Shown here piece by piece: positions 1-7,982 of a stretch of DNA of 64,000 nt (position 1 is the first letter of the stretch; each line of letters opens with the position of its first letter). Source of the stretch: Streptomyces gelaticus (GTDB lineage Bacteria; Actinomycetota; Actinomycetes; Streptomycetales; Streptomycetaceae). The position numbers and the translations under genes are program-made. The notes under the pieces were generated by a model. It was given only the letters and a program-made list of their open reading frames with translations. It was not told the DNA's origin and searched no databases. The DNA lies in NCBI RefSeq assembly GCF_014649535.1, contig NZ_BMTF01000015.1:56230-120229 (forward strand). The letters are read 5' to 3'.

Positions 1-54
1 GACGGCGTCCTGGTACGGGACGGTTCGGCGGGGGCCGAAGCGTTCCGGATCTAG
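1..54 (+). CDS. possible 3' tail of an upstream gene (partial)
   Basis: Frame 1 is open from the window edge and ends at a TAG at 52-54. Fourteen of the 17 sense codons end in G or C, as expected for coding DNA here. The 17 residues show no recognisable motif, so no product can be given. Confidence 0.35.
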   Translation, partial: DGVLVRDGSAGAEAFRI

Positions 55-63
55 CGTCGGGCC

Positions 64-687
64 ATGACGAACACCGAGCATGCTCCCGCCACCGCCACCG
101 CCACCGCCACCGCCACCGCGCCGAACGCCCTTGCCGCACCCGGCACGTCCGCCCGCACGCCCGGCACTTCCGCTCGCACGCCCGGCACGTCCGCCCGTAC
201 TCCCGACACCGCCGACGAGGTCCCGGCGACCGACGACCGTGACCCCGCTCGGCTCCTGACGGCCATGGTCGACCACGTCCTGGCCCTCGCCGCGACCTGG
301 ACCGCCTGGGACGGCCACCCGGTCCCCGCCGGTGACCGGCTCTACACCCCGCACAAGGCGATCCGCCGCGTCGCCGACCACATGGTCGACCATCTCGCGG
401 AGATGGAGGCGCGGCTCGTGGGCGAGGACACGCAGCCCGACCACTGGCACGCCTCGGCGACCACCACCGCGGCCGACCTCGCCCCGTTCACCGAGGCCGA
501 CCTGGACGAGGCGCGCAGCAGGCTCACCCGCCTGGGCAGGATCTGGGCGAACCGCCTGGACGCCCTCACGCCCGACGAGCTCGACCGCTCGGCCGGCACG
601 GGCTGGACCTTCCGCCAACTCGCCTTCCACCTGGCCGAGTCGGCCTACTACGCGGATTCCGTGGGCGACCTGACGGCGAAGCCGTGA
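64..687 (+). CDS. DinB-superfamily-like protein with low-complexity N-terminus
   Basis: The protein has 207 residues. Residues ~65-207 look like a DinB-type four-helix bundle, with His residues in the helix VADHMVDH and in the C-terminal segment QLAFHLAES, the pattern of the metal-binding triad of that superfamily. The exact reaction is unknown; relatives include thiol-dependent transferases and isomerases. Residues ~7-60 are low complexity: a Thr-Ala dipeptide run encoded by a hexanucleotide repeat, then three copies of GTSARTP. No ribosome binding site precedes the ATG at 64, so translation may start further in, for example at the Met of MVDHVLAL. The DinB assignment is by fold pattern only. 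Confidence 0.7.
   Translation: MTNTEHAPATATATATATAPNALAAPGTSARTPGTSARTPGTSARTPDTADEVPATDDRDPARLLTAMVDHVLALAATWTAWDGHPVPAGDRLYTPHKAIRRVADHMVDHLAEMEARLVGEDTQPDHWHASATTTAADLAPFTEADLDEARSRLTRLGRIWANRLDALTPDELDRSAGTGWTFRQLAFHLAESAYYADSVGDLTAKP
94..198 (+). repeat. coding tandem repeats: hexanucleotide ACCGCC run, then three 21-nt units
   Basis: An ACCGCC-type hexamer repeats about five times near 94-119 (Thr-Ala run). Three adjacent 21-nt units follow near 136-198, each encoding GTSARTP with only synonymous-looking changes. Length change would stay in frame. Confidence 0.75.
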
Positions 688-729
688 CGGTCGAAGCGAC
701 GGGCACGGCAGAAAGCGCCGCTGAAGCCG

Positions 730-1560
730 TCACGGCCGACGATTCAGGAACCGGTCCAGTGGCGGTGCCTCCGCCAGCACGGCACCGATCGTCACCGCGA
801 AGGTGACCGCGGCGCACACGACGATCAGCCAGGAGAGCAGTGTGAGCACCAGGCCGAGGGAACCGTACTCGTGCAGGGCGCGATCGAGCGCGGTCGGCAT
901 GTAGAGCGAGGCGGTCAGCGCGAGGGCGCTGGTGGCGGCCGCGGCCAGGACCGCTCCGGGCAGCAACGGCGGCCAGGAGACACGGCCGGCCAGCAGCAGG
1001 TGCTGTGTCCACAGCCACACACCCGTGCTCACGAGGAAGAGCAACGGGACGCCCAGCCACAGGCCGGCGCCGAAGCCATTGCGGATGGGGCCCTGCAACA
1101 GGACGACCAGCACCAGTACGGGCAGCCATACGATCCAGCGCCAGGCCGCGATCCTCGTGCCCGCCCTCGGGAGCCGCCACGCCCGCTCGCAGACGCGGGC
1201 CATGGCGCGGCTGAAGCTGGTGGCGGAGAGCAGCGTCACCACCAGACCGATGGTGCCGCTGGTCTCGTTCAGGCTGTTGTCGGGGGAGCTCTCCAGGACC
1301 TGGCTCAGTTCCTTGTTCGCCTGACCGGTCAGGCCGAACATGGCGCGCAGGGACTCCAGCAACTGGTTGCGGACGGCGAGTGGCGCGAAGGCGGCGAACG
1401 CGAACAACAGGGGTACGGATGCCAGGAATGCCTGGGCGGCGAGCCGGGTCGCCGCATCCAGGAGGTTCGCGGACAGCAACCGGGCCGTCAGCTCGCTCAC
1501 AACGGGGAAGTGCTGCTCGACACGGCCGCGCAGCCGCTCCAGCCACGCCGGGAACACCAT
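730..1560 (-). CDS. YihY/virulence factor BrkB family membrane protein
   Basis: This is a 276-residue inner-membrane protein with about six hydrophobic segments and the family order: an amphipathic N-terminus (PAWLERLRGRVEQHF), a first long TM (AFLASVPLLFAFAAFAP), then SATSFSRAMARV, and four further TMs ending VTFAVTIGAVLA. The molecular function of the family is not established. The chosen ATG at 1560 gives the usual family length. The same frame stays open upstream through a poly-Gly tract, but that tract is a repeated GGAGGC motif that supplies several GGAGG-like ribosome binding sites, so it is read here as leader rather than protein. Confidence 0.85.
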   Translation of the reverse strand: MVFPAWLERLRGRVEQHFPVVSELTARLLSANLLDAATRLAAQAFLASVPLLFAFAAFAPLAVRNQLLESLRAMFGLTGQANKELSQVLESSPDNSLNETSGTIGLVVTLLSATSFSRAMARVCERAWRLPRAGTRIAAWRWIVWLPVLVLVVLLQGPIRNGFGAGLWLGVPLLFLVSTGVWLWTQHLLLAGRVSWPPLLPGAVLAAAATSALALTASLYMPTALDRALHEYGSLGLVLTLLSWLIVVCAAVTFAVTIGAVLAEAPPLDRFLNRRP

Positions 1561-1593
1561 GCCGCCTCCGCCTCCGCCTCCGCCTCCGCCTCC
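1561..1593. repeat. GGAGGC/GCCTCC hexamer microsatellite
   Basis: About five copies of GCCTCC lie directly upstream of the BrkB start. On the minus strand this reads as repeated GGAGGC, which would be poly-Gly if translated and Shine-Dalgarno-like if not. Confidence 0.8.
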
Positions 1594-1812
1594 GTCTTCT
1601 CCGCGTCCTTCTGCCGGTGGTTCGCCTGGTCCACCGAGCATGCGGTCCACCGAGCATGCTGTCCTCCGGGCCCCGTCGCCCCGGGGCGCGGCGGCCCGCG
1701 CACAGGTCGGGCCGCCGTTCCCTCGTACGGCGTACACCAGTCGGCATCCGGATGGCCGTCCAATCGACCCCGGCACCGTGGCCCCGGCGGGACGGGCGGC
1801 CCGGGGCCGGTG

Positions 1813-3312
1813 TCAGGCGCCGGGGATCTGCTCGATCCGTTCGCGGTTGAGCAGGTACCGGGGAAGGTGCGGCCGGTCCGGAGCGACGGGGAACCCGTAG
1901 TCGAAGGCGAGACTCGCCATCGCCAGTGCCCCCAGGGCCACTTGGGCGCGCGGTGCCGCCGACTCGCCCCAGTAGGCGCCGTGCTCCGTGAGGGCTTCGG
2001 CGAGCGCCTCGGCGAAGCTGTCGTGGTCCCGGGCGATGAGCCGGTGGAAGAGCGCGACCGGCTGGTAGTCGATCGCGTTCACGAACTCCATCGGCGCGCA
2101 GGTCACCTCGTCGGGCCCGGACGCCTTCATCGTGGCGACCAGCTTCTCCACGACCCCGTCCATGGAGTCGCGCCCGGAGAAGAAGGTCCGCAGGGTGTCG
2201 ATCCAGCACAGCACATACGTGTCGGCGGAATCGTCCTGCCGCAGCGTCTCCAGCGGTACCTGGCACAGTCGCCGGATCCGGTCGTCCTCGCGGCACACGA
2301 TCGCCAGGTAGAGGGCGTCGAGCCAGGCGCGGGCGTCTGCGGGCGGTGCGGCGGGAGTGGTCGGCAACTGCCGGACGAGGTCTTCGCCCAGCCGGCATTC
2401 CTGCGGCCGCGCACCGGTGAACAGGGCGGAGCCGAGCTGTACGGCGGTGGCCCAGGCATCCCACGTGTCGATCCCCGCCGCCCTGGGATCGGCGGCGCAG
2501 TGGGCGAGGGCGTGGGCGACGGCGGAGGCGAAGGCGTCGCCCACGCCGGCGGCCGGGTCCCGGGAAAGACCCGCTATCGACTCGGCCGTGGCGCGGGTGA
2601 GTTCGGCGAGGCCGGGAGCGGGCGCCGTGGCGGCGGCACGGGTGGCGAGCCGGCCGGCGCGGTCGAGACGGACCAGGCCCTTCATCAGGCCGAGCAGCTC
2701 CGGCGGCGGCTGGACGGAGAAGGACCGGGTGCCCTCGTCGATGAACGTGATCGACGTCAGGCTGCCGCGGTGCCACCAGTAGACCCGCGGGGACAGCGCG
2801 CCCGGCCCGTCCTCGTAGGCCCCCAGCGCGTAGGCCGCGAGGGCGTTGACGGCGTCGACCACCGTGCCGTCGGCGATCGGGTGGTACACCAGGTTGTGAC
2901 GGCTCGGCATGACGACGAGGGCACCGGCGTGCGGCAGCGACTCACCGGTGACCTGCCGGACCGCGGCGGACAGGAACAGGGCCTGGCTGCCGACGAAGTG
3001 CGAGTCACCGTAGAGGGAATGCAGGATCGCCCCCTCGACGGGGACCTCCTCGTGCGTGACGGGTACGCGCATCAGATTCTCGTACGCCGCCCGCCCCAAC
3101 TCCTCCAGGCCGACGCGCTCCACGTCAGGGTCGGTGAGGAGCCGCACATCGGTGGGACGGTCCAGGGCATAGGCGAACACGAGGCCGTCGGCTACGAGCC
3201 GCGCGTAGCGGAGGGAGCCGGCGATCTCGGCGGTGATCGCGTCGGCGGGCAGCAGCCGGGCGTACGTACCGCGCAGCAGTTCGTCGGTGTCGGGAGTGTG
3301 GTCCGGGTTCAT
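1813..3312 (-). CDS. DUF1444-like domain fused to an Imm49-family immunity domain
   Basis: The protein has 499 residues from the ATG at 3312. The C-terminal half (~255-499) matches the Imm49 pattern: WLDALYLAIVCREDDRIRRLC, a Trp/Asp-rich middle helix, PVALFHRLIARD, YWGESA and the terminal FDYGFPV...LPRYLL. Imm49 proteins are predicted immunities in polymorphic-toxin loci. The N-terminal half (~1-240) has a DUF1444/YtpQ-like layout, with VPVEGAILHSLYGD, a FVGSQALFLSAAV segment and a YWWHRGSL strand. No signal peptide or TM is seen, so it is probably cytoplasmic. No toxin gene is adjacent, making it an orphan immunity or a regulatory protein. The Imm49 call is from motif memory; the DUF1444 call is weaker. 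Confidence 0.65.
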   Translation of the reverse strand: MNPDHTPDTDELLRGTYARLLPADAITAEIAGSLRYARLVADGLVFAYALDRPTDVRLLTDPDVERVGLEELGRAAYENLMRVPVTHEEVPVEGAILHSLYGDSHFVGSQALFLSAAVRQVTGESLPHAGALVVMPSRHNLVYHPIADGTVVDAVNALAAYALGAYEDGPGALSPRVYWWHRGSLTSITFIDEGTRSFSVQPPPELLGLMKGLVRLDRAGRLATRAAATAPAPGLAELTRATAESIAGLSRDPAAGVGDAFASAVAHALAHCAADPRAAGIDTWDAWATAVQLGSALFTGARPQECRLGEDLVRQLPTTPAAPPADARAWLDALYLAIVCREDDRIRRLCQVPLETLRQDDSADTYVLCWIDTLRTFFSGRDSMDGVVEKLVATMKASGPDEVTCAPMEFVNAIDYQPVALFHRLIARDHDSFAEALAEALTEHGAYWGESAAPRAQVALGALAMASLAFDYGFPVAPDRPHLPRYLLNRERIEQIPGA

Positions 3313-3714
3313 CTCCCCGACTCTACGAAGGTCACGAAGGTGGTGTGCGGGCGGGCGGGCGGCCCGGCCTCCGAGCCGGTTCCTGCCGGTTCCGGGCCGG
3401 GTTCCGCTGGAGGACCCAAGGGGGGCCGCCACAGCCGGTCTTGGGCCCTTTGGCAGCCGCTCAGGTGGCCGCCGACGCGGCATCGCCCATGACGACGACC
3501 GGATGGCGCGCCGGGTCGAGGGACGGCCTGCCTCCTGTCTGCGCCCCGGCTGGCCGCGCCGCGCGCGGGCCTTGATGAAGCAGGGAAAGTCCTACCCCGC
3601 TGGAATGAGTTGCTTGTCGTCGTGGCTTCGTGCGTGGGGTCGTTGCTGTCCAGGGCATCCATGAGCCTGATCGTGTAGACCTCGGACATGCGCTCGCTGA
3701 CTTCGTCGGGCGGA
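3313..3714. other. intergenic stretch without a supported gene
   Basis: This lies between the Imm49-fusion start and the integrase remnant. It is G-rich near 3345-3420. The short minus frame beginning near 3689 (start MSEVYTIRLMDALD) is not recognisable and quickly becomes low complexity. No promoter or terminator can be assigned with confidence. Confidence 0.4.
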
Positions 3715-3990
3715 GCCGCCGCCGGGCCGCCCCGCTGCCCGCCCTGTGCTCGCGCCTCTTCGCCGACAGCGGATGCGGCAGGCGGTTGCTCGGGCCAAGT
3801 CGGCGGATCAGTGGCAGGAGTCCGGCTACGTCTTCACCACCCGCACCGGCCGCCAGGTCGAGCCGCGGAACGTCTACCGCTCCTTCACCCGCGTCGCCGA
3901 GTCCGTCGCACGCACGTCGTGCAGGACACCCAGCGTGAGGCGATCAGCCACATGGACCGGCTGCTCAGGCGCCGTCTGCCAGGCTCCTGA
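3715..3990 (+). pseudogene. decayed tyrosine recombinase (integrase) fragment
   Basis: C-terminal pieces of a phage/ICE-type integrase lie in three different frames. PLPALC is near 3734. A second piece near 3760-3905 reads ARAKSADQWQESGYVF, TTRTGRQVEPRNVYRSF and TRVAES. A third near 3915-3990 reads HVVQDTQREAISHMDR. The central block normally holding the catalytic R-H-x-x-H/Y region is missing between the second and third pieces, so it cannot be functional. It sits just beyond the 3' end of a tRNA-Arg gene, the classic arrangement for a site-specific integrating element. It is best read as the scar of an excised or deleted element. Confidence 0.8.
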
Positions 3991-4015
3991 GACGCGACTG
4001 CCGTCAAATGGTGCC

Positions 4016-4053
4016 GTCAAAAGGCCCCGGACCATGATCGGTCCAGGGCCTTT
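4016..4053 (-). terminator. hairpin terminator of the tRNA-Arg gene
   Basis: An inverted repeat (AAAAGGCCC / GGGCCTTTT with inner GGACC / GGTCC) lies directly downstream of the tRNA 3' end on the minus strand. On that strand the stem ends in a run of T. Confidence 0.7.
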
Positions 4054-4057
4054 TGGC

Positions 4058-4133
4058 TGGTGCCCCCGGCAGGATTCGAACCTGCGACACCCGCTTTAGG
4101 AGAGCGGTGCTCTATCCCCTGAGCTACGAAGGC
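4058..4133 (-). tRNA. tRNA-Arg (anticodon CCT)
   Basis: The minus strand folds as a 76-nt cloverleaf including an encoded CCA. The acceptor GCCTTCG pairs with CGGGGGC (two G-U pairs), the anticodon stem CCGCT/AGCGG encloses loop CTCCTAA with anticodon CCT, and the T-loop is TTCGAAT. It decodes AGG. Its 3' end faces the integrase remnant, so this gene probably served as an attB site. Confidence 0.93.
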
Positions 4134-4332
4134 GAAGGCGGGGCTTGACTGCCCTGAGCGTCTCGGGGTCGGTCGCTGGTTTGTGGTGGCGGGTGAGTCG
4201 GTGCAGCACATCGCAGTGCCCGCCCGGGGCGCTCGACCCACAGGGTACCGGATCGGGGCTCGGGCGGGGGCTGGGGGCGGGCGGTTGTGTGTGCCGGCCC
4301 CCAGCCGGATGCCTGGTGGCGCGGGGCCCCGG

Positions 4333-4848
4333 CTACAGCTCCGCCTCCGCCTCCGCCTTCACCCCGGCCAGTGTCGTCTCGATGCCCGTGCGGAGCAGGG
4401 CGAGGCGGCCGTCGACGATCTGTTCCTCCCGCTCCGGGTGCTGGTCGATGAAGTCGTGCAGTGGGCCGCGGGCGGAGCCGAGGTGCATGCCGTGTCGCAG
4501 GCGGGTGCCGGAGCCGTCCGCGAGTGGTTCCAGGGTGTACGTCCAGACGGCCAGGGGCTCGCCGTGGTGCCGGTCGTTGTCGTAGACGACCTCCCACTGG
4601 AAGGCACGCCGGTCCGACATCTGCGCGACACGGCTGACCGTGCGCCATTCTCCCAGGCCGTCGTTGCGGTTGCGGCCGGAGAAGCAGGCGCCGACCGCGG
4701 GCCCTTCGGCCCCGTCGAGCCACTCCACCTCCTGCAGTTCCGGGCTGTACCGGGCCGAGGTGGAGATGTCCGAGACCAGCTCCCACACCCGTTGCGGCGG
4801 GGCGGCGATCTCGGTCACGCACTCCACACGGGCATCGGCGATACGCAT
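4333..4848 (-). CDS. SRPBCC (START-like) family protein
   Basis: This 171-residue protein has the polyketide-cyclase/SRPBCC layout: an initial strand ECVTEIAAPPQRVWELVSDI, ARYSPELQEVEWLDG, a W-x-V-x strand FQWEVVYDND and a terminal amphipathic helix EEQIVDGRLALLRTGIETTL. It is presumably a soluble protein with a hydrophobic ligand cavity; the ligand is unknown. The ATG at 4848 is fixed by a strong GGAGGAAG site a few bases upstream. The C-terminus ends in a short Glu-Ala repeat (AEAEAEL). No operon partner is evident. Confidence 0.85.
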   Translation of the reverse strand: MRIADARVECVTEIAAPPQRVWELVSDISTSARYSPELQEVEWLDGAEGPAVGACFSGRNRNDGLGEWRTVSRVAQMSDRRAFQWEVVYDNDRHHGEPLAVWTYTLEPLADGSGTRLRHGMHLGSARGPLHDFIDQHPEREEQIVDGRLALLRTGIETTLAGVKAEAEAEL

Positions 4849-5525
4849 GGTTCTTCCTCCTGGGCATGAAAGTGGCTGTGGAATGGGCTGTTGTGGGAAT
4901 CGGGGGTGGTTCGCGGGGGTCGGGCCGCGAGGTGCGGACCGGGCGGCGTGGCGCGGGAGGGGCGCCGCCCAGACTTCCAGGAGGTGGCCGAGTCCGCCAC
5001 GACCGCAGTCGCGATCACGCCATCGGCGACGCGCCACCGGCCCGGGACCGCGGCGAAGGCCCCCGCCGCGGCCGTGACGCCCCCGAAGGAGCCGCCGCTG
5101 TCCGCTTGGAACGTTACCTCCGCCTCCAGGAAGCCGAGTTCGGTGCGGGTCGGCGGGTACCGCGCATTGAAGACCCACTTCGCGCGCGGGCAATGGCCGG
5201 GGCGGGAAGCGGCCCCGGGGTGCCCGGTACGCCGGGCTGCCCAGCGGCAGTGGCGGCGCGTGCTGTGACAAGGGGGCTGTTCGCCGGGGGAGTTGGGGGT
5301 GGGCGTACCGTTCTGACTGACCAGCAAGAACCGTTGTTCAGCATGCGCGGGGGTGTTTCCGTATGCCCGCATGCCGTGTCCGCACCGCACCGCGGATTCC
5401 GGGGCCTCCCGGAGTGCCGGGGGCCGCCGCACGGGTGGCCGGGGGAAGCGGCGGGGCGTGGGTTCGGGAGCCCCCGGCCCGGACGTCGGGCGGCGCCTGA
5501 CCGACGCCGCCCCGAAGGACCCCCC
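4849..5525. other. 677-bp stretch without an intact gene; coding-like remnant on the minus strand
   Basis: No frame has a credible start, length and stop. On the minus strand a segment at about 4975-5190 reads WVFNARYPPTRTELGF and later GRWRVADGVIATAVVADS, with nearly all third positions G or C, which is typical of real coding sequence here. It loses this character on both sides. It is most simply a fragment of a lost gene. Nothing is recognised in 5200-5500. Confidence 0.4.
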
Positions 5526-6113
5526 ATGAAACGCCCTCTTGTTCCCTTTCTGGCTGCCCTTGCCTGCGCCGTCGCTCTCATCGTCGGGATCTCGATCGGA
5601 GGCAGTCCGGGCACGCCCACGGGCTTCCACCGGGGCAAGGACGGCACGCTGACGATAGACAGTGCGCACCGTCCCGCCGCGCCGGACCTCACCGGGACGG
5701 ATGTCGACGGGCGCCCGGTGCGGCTCGCCGACTACGCGGGGAAGACCGTCGTGGTCAACGCGTGGGCCTCCTGGTGCGAATCCTGCCGCGAGGAGACCCC
5801 GGTTCTGGTGCGTTACCACCAGAAGATGAAGGACCAGGGCGTCGTCGTCCTGGGGCTGAACCGGGACGGTACCGCCAATGCGGCGCGTGCCTTCGCCCGT
5901 GAGTTCCACATGCCCTACCCCAGCGTGCTCGACCCCGGGGGGAAGCACCTTCTTTCGCTGCCCAAGGGCGTGCTGAGCACCCAGAAGCTGCCGGTCACCC
6001 TTGTCGTGGACGAGCGGGGGCGGGTCGCCGCGTCGATGTCCGGGGCCGTCAAGGAAGGGCGTCTGGAGGGTCTTGTCGCCGCCGCGCGGGCCGGTTCTCC
6101 TGCCAAGCGCTGA
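5526..6113 (+). CDS. TlpA/ResA-type thioredoxin-fold protein, membrane-anchored or secreted
   Basis: The protein has 195 residues. An uncleaved or cleavable N-terminal hydrophobic segment (residues ~4-24, LVPFLAALACAVALIVGISI) is followed by an AhpC/TSA-Redoxin domain. The redox motif WASWCESCREE places Cys84 and Cys87 in a CxxC. The cis-Pro region KLPVTLVVDERGRV is present. Such proteins reduce or exchange disulfides outside the membrane, for example in cytochrome c maturation; no cytochrome gene is nearby, so the partner is unknown. The ATG at 5526 has a GAAGGA site about 7 nt upstream. The frame stays open further upstream but without this signal and without a membrane segment. Confidence 0.85.
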   Translation: MKRPLVPFLAALACAVALIVGISIGGSPGTPTGFHRGKDGTLTIDSAHRPAAPDLTGTDVDGRPVRLADYAGKTVVVNAWASWCESCREETPVLVRYHQKMKDQGVVVLGLNRDGTANAARAFAREFHMPYPSVLDPGGKHLLSLPKGVLSTQKLPVTLVVDERGRVAASMSGAVKEGRLEGLVAAARAGSPAKR

Positions 6114-6128
6114 GCGGGCCGGGATGTC

Positions 6129-6157
6129 TTGACGGGGGGCGGGTGCGGGCATAGCGT
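6129..6157 (+). promoter_or_regulatory. housekeeping-type promoter of the acyl-CoA ligase gene
   Basis: TTGACG at 6129-6134 and TAGCGT at 6152-6157 are separated by exactly 17 nt, close to the principal-sigma consensus. The start codon lies about 50 nt downstream. Confidence 0.65.
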
Positions 6158-6174
6158 CGCGAATGTACCGATGG

Positions 6175-6190
6175 CTGAGCAAGCGCTCAG
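6175..6190. promoter_or_regulatory. palindromic operator candidate in the acyl-CoA ligase leader
   Basis: CTGAGC-AAGC-GCTCAG is a perfect inverted repeat just downstream of the promoter. It resembles the GAGCAAGCGCTTG-type sites used by TetR-family regulators of fatty-acid genes in actinobacteria. The regulator is not encoded next to it. Confidence 0.55.
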
Positions 6191-6208
6191 ATGCTGGAGA
6201 GGTCGTTC

Positions 6209-7948
6209 GTGCCGCACACCGACCCCGCCCCCGCCGCCCCCGGCCCTGCCCCCGGCTCCGACCCGAGGGGCGCCGGCCGTGTCGAAGCCGCGTTGACCGG
6301 GCCGGGCGCCCCGTTCGCCGTGCTGCGAGTGGAGGACGGGGCACACGCCGGCTCGCTCGTGTACGCGGACGGGCCGCGGACGCTCCGGGAGTTCATGGAG
6401 ACCACCTGGGCCTTCGGGGACCGGCCGTTCCTGGTTTCCCGGGAGCGCAGCTACTCGTACGCCGAGTTCTTCGCCGCCGCGTCGGCGCTGGCGTGCCGGA
6501 TGACCGGGACGTACGGGCTGCGCCGGGGCGACCGGGCCGTCGTCGCGATGCGCAACCACCCCGAGTGGCAGATCGCCTTCTGGGCGGCGCAGCTGGCCGG
6601 CCTGGTCGCCGTGCCGCTCAACGCCTGGTGGACCGAGGACGAGTTCACGTACGCGCTGGACGACTGCGGGCCACGGGTGCTCCTGGTGGACGGCGAGCGG
6701 CTGCCCCGGGTCGCCGGGTGGGCGGCGAAGAACGGGGCGCGCGTGCTCGTCTTCCACGGGGACGAGACGCTCCCGGACGGTGCCGAGCGGTACGAGGACC
6801 TGCCCGCCCCCGATCCGCTCGTCGGGCCCCCCGAGGTCGAGATCCGGCCCGAGGACGACGCGACGATCATCTACACCTCCGGCACCACCGGCCGTCCCAG
6901 GGGCGTGGTCGCCACCCATCTCGCCCAGGCGGGGGCGGTGATCAACCCGCGCTTCCACGCGGCGGCCTCCGCGCTCGGCCGCGGGGTCGTCCCGGGGCAG
7001 GGGCCCGCCCCGGTGTCGCTGCTGACGTTCCCGTTCTTCCATGTCGCCGCGTTCACCGGCTTCTACGCGGCGATGGCGGCGGGCGGCACCCTCGTCCTGA
7101 TGCGGAAGTGGGACGCAGAGGAGGCGCTGCGGCTGATCCGCGAGCACGGTGTCACCCACTACGCCGGTGTTCCGGCGACCGCGCTCCAGCTGCTCGCCGC
7201 GGCCGAGCAGGCGGGCGACGGCCTGGAGAGCCTGCAGATGCTGAACACCGGCGGGGCCGCCGCCCCGCCCGATCTGGTCACCCGGCTGACCGCCCGGTAC
7301 GGCGACCGTATCGAACCCCGCAACGGATACGGGCTGACCGAGACCTGCGGGGGCGTCCTGGCGAACTTCGGCGCCGAGTACCGGCTCCACCCGGACAGCG
7401 TCGGCCGCCCGACCCCCGCCACCGAGGTGCGGATCGCCGGGCCCGCGGGCGAGCCGCTGCCCGAGGGTGAGGTCGGTGAGCTGTGGCTGCGCGGCCAGTC
7501 CCTGTTCCGCGGCTACTGGCGCGACGAGGCGGCGACCGGCCGGGCGTTCGCCGACGGCTGGTTCCGGACCGGTGATCTCGCCGTGGTGCGGGAGGGGCGG
7601 GTCTGCGTCGTCGACCGGATCAAGGACATGGTGATCCGCGGCGGGGAGAACGTGTACTGCATGGAGGTCGAGGCGGTGCTGCACGACCACCCGGACGTCG
7701 AGGACGCGGCGGTGCTGGGGGTGGCACACCCGGTTCTGGGCGAGGAGGTCGCCGCCGTCGTGCGGCTGCGGGCCGGTGCCGGTGTCACGGCCGAGGAGCT
7801 GAGGGCGCATGTCGGGCGCAGGCTGGCCGCGTTCAAGGTTCCGGCCCATGTGCTCGTACGGGAGGAGCCGCTGCCCCGGAATCCGGCCGGGAAGGTCCTC
7901 AAGCGCGAGCTGCGCGGGACCGTCGAGGCGGAGGTCCGCGGCGGGTGA
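6209..7948 (+). CDS. AMP-dependent acyl-CoA synthetase (fatty-acid-CoA ligase family)
   Basis: This 579-residue adenylate-forming enzyme activates a carboxylic acid with ATP and loads it on CoA. The P-loop-like A3 motif IIYTSGTTGRPRG lies at ~222-234. The motif NGYGLTETCGG is in the middle, and GDLAVVREGRVCVVDR with KDMVIRGGENVY marks the hinge and A8 region. NPAGKVLKREL near the C-terminus carries the catalytic Lys. The GTG at 6209 is chosen because GGAGAGG lies 7 nt upstream; the ATG at 6191 would put that site inside the gene. The acid substrate cannot be read; the FadR/TetR-like operator suggests fatty acids. Confidence 0.9.
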   Translation: MPHTDPAPAAPGPAPGSDPRGAGRVEAALTGPGAPFAVLRVEDGAHAGSLVYADGPRTLREFMETTWAFGDRPFLVSRERSYSYAEFFAAASALACRMTGTYGLRRGDRAVVAMRNHPEWQIAFWAAQLAGLVAVPLNAWWTEDEFTYALDDCGPRVLLVDGERLPRVAGWAAKNGARVLVFHGDETLPDGAERYEDLPAPDPLVGPPEVEIRPEDDATIIYTSGTTGRPRGVVATHLAQAGAVINPRFHAAASALGRGVVPGQGPAPVSLLTFPFFHVAAFTGFYAAMAAGGTLVLMRKWDAEEALRLIREHGVTHYAGVPATALQLLAAAEQAGDGLESLQMLNTGGAAAPPDLVTRLTARYGDRIEPRNGYGLTETCGGVLANFGAEYRLHPDSVGRPTPATEVRIAGPAGEPLPEGEVGELWLRGQSLFRGYWRDEAATGRAFADGWFRTGDLAVVREGRVCVVDRIKDMVIRGGENVYCMEVEAVLHDHPDVEDAAVLGVAHPVLGEEVAAVVRLRAGAGVTAEELRAHVGRRLAAFKVPAHVLVREEPLPRNPAGKVLKRELRGTVEAEVRGG

Positions 7949-7982
7949 GCGGTGCGGTCGGGCGGTCGCGGCGGGGCTGTGG

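Noticed and set aside
1561-1776. N-terminal extension of the BrkB protein including a poly-Gly tract
   Set aside because: The extension is low complexity, absent from the family, and its repeat serves as Shine-Dalgarno-like sequence before the ATG at 1560.
871-3492. An 873-residue plus-strand reading frame across the BrkB and Imm49-fusion genes
   Set aside because: It is antisense to two genes with recognisable domains and has no motif of its own; long antisense frames are expected at this G+C.
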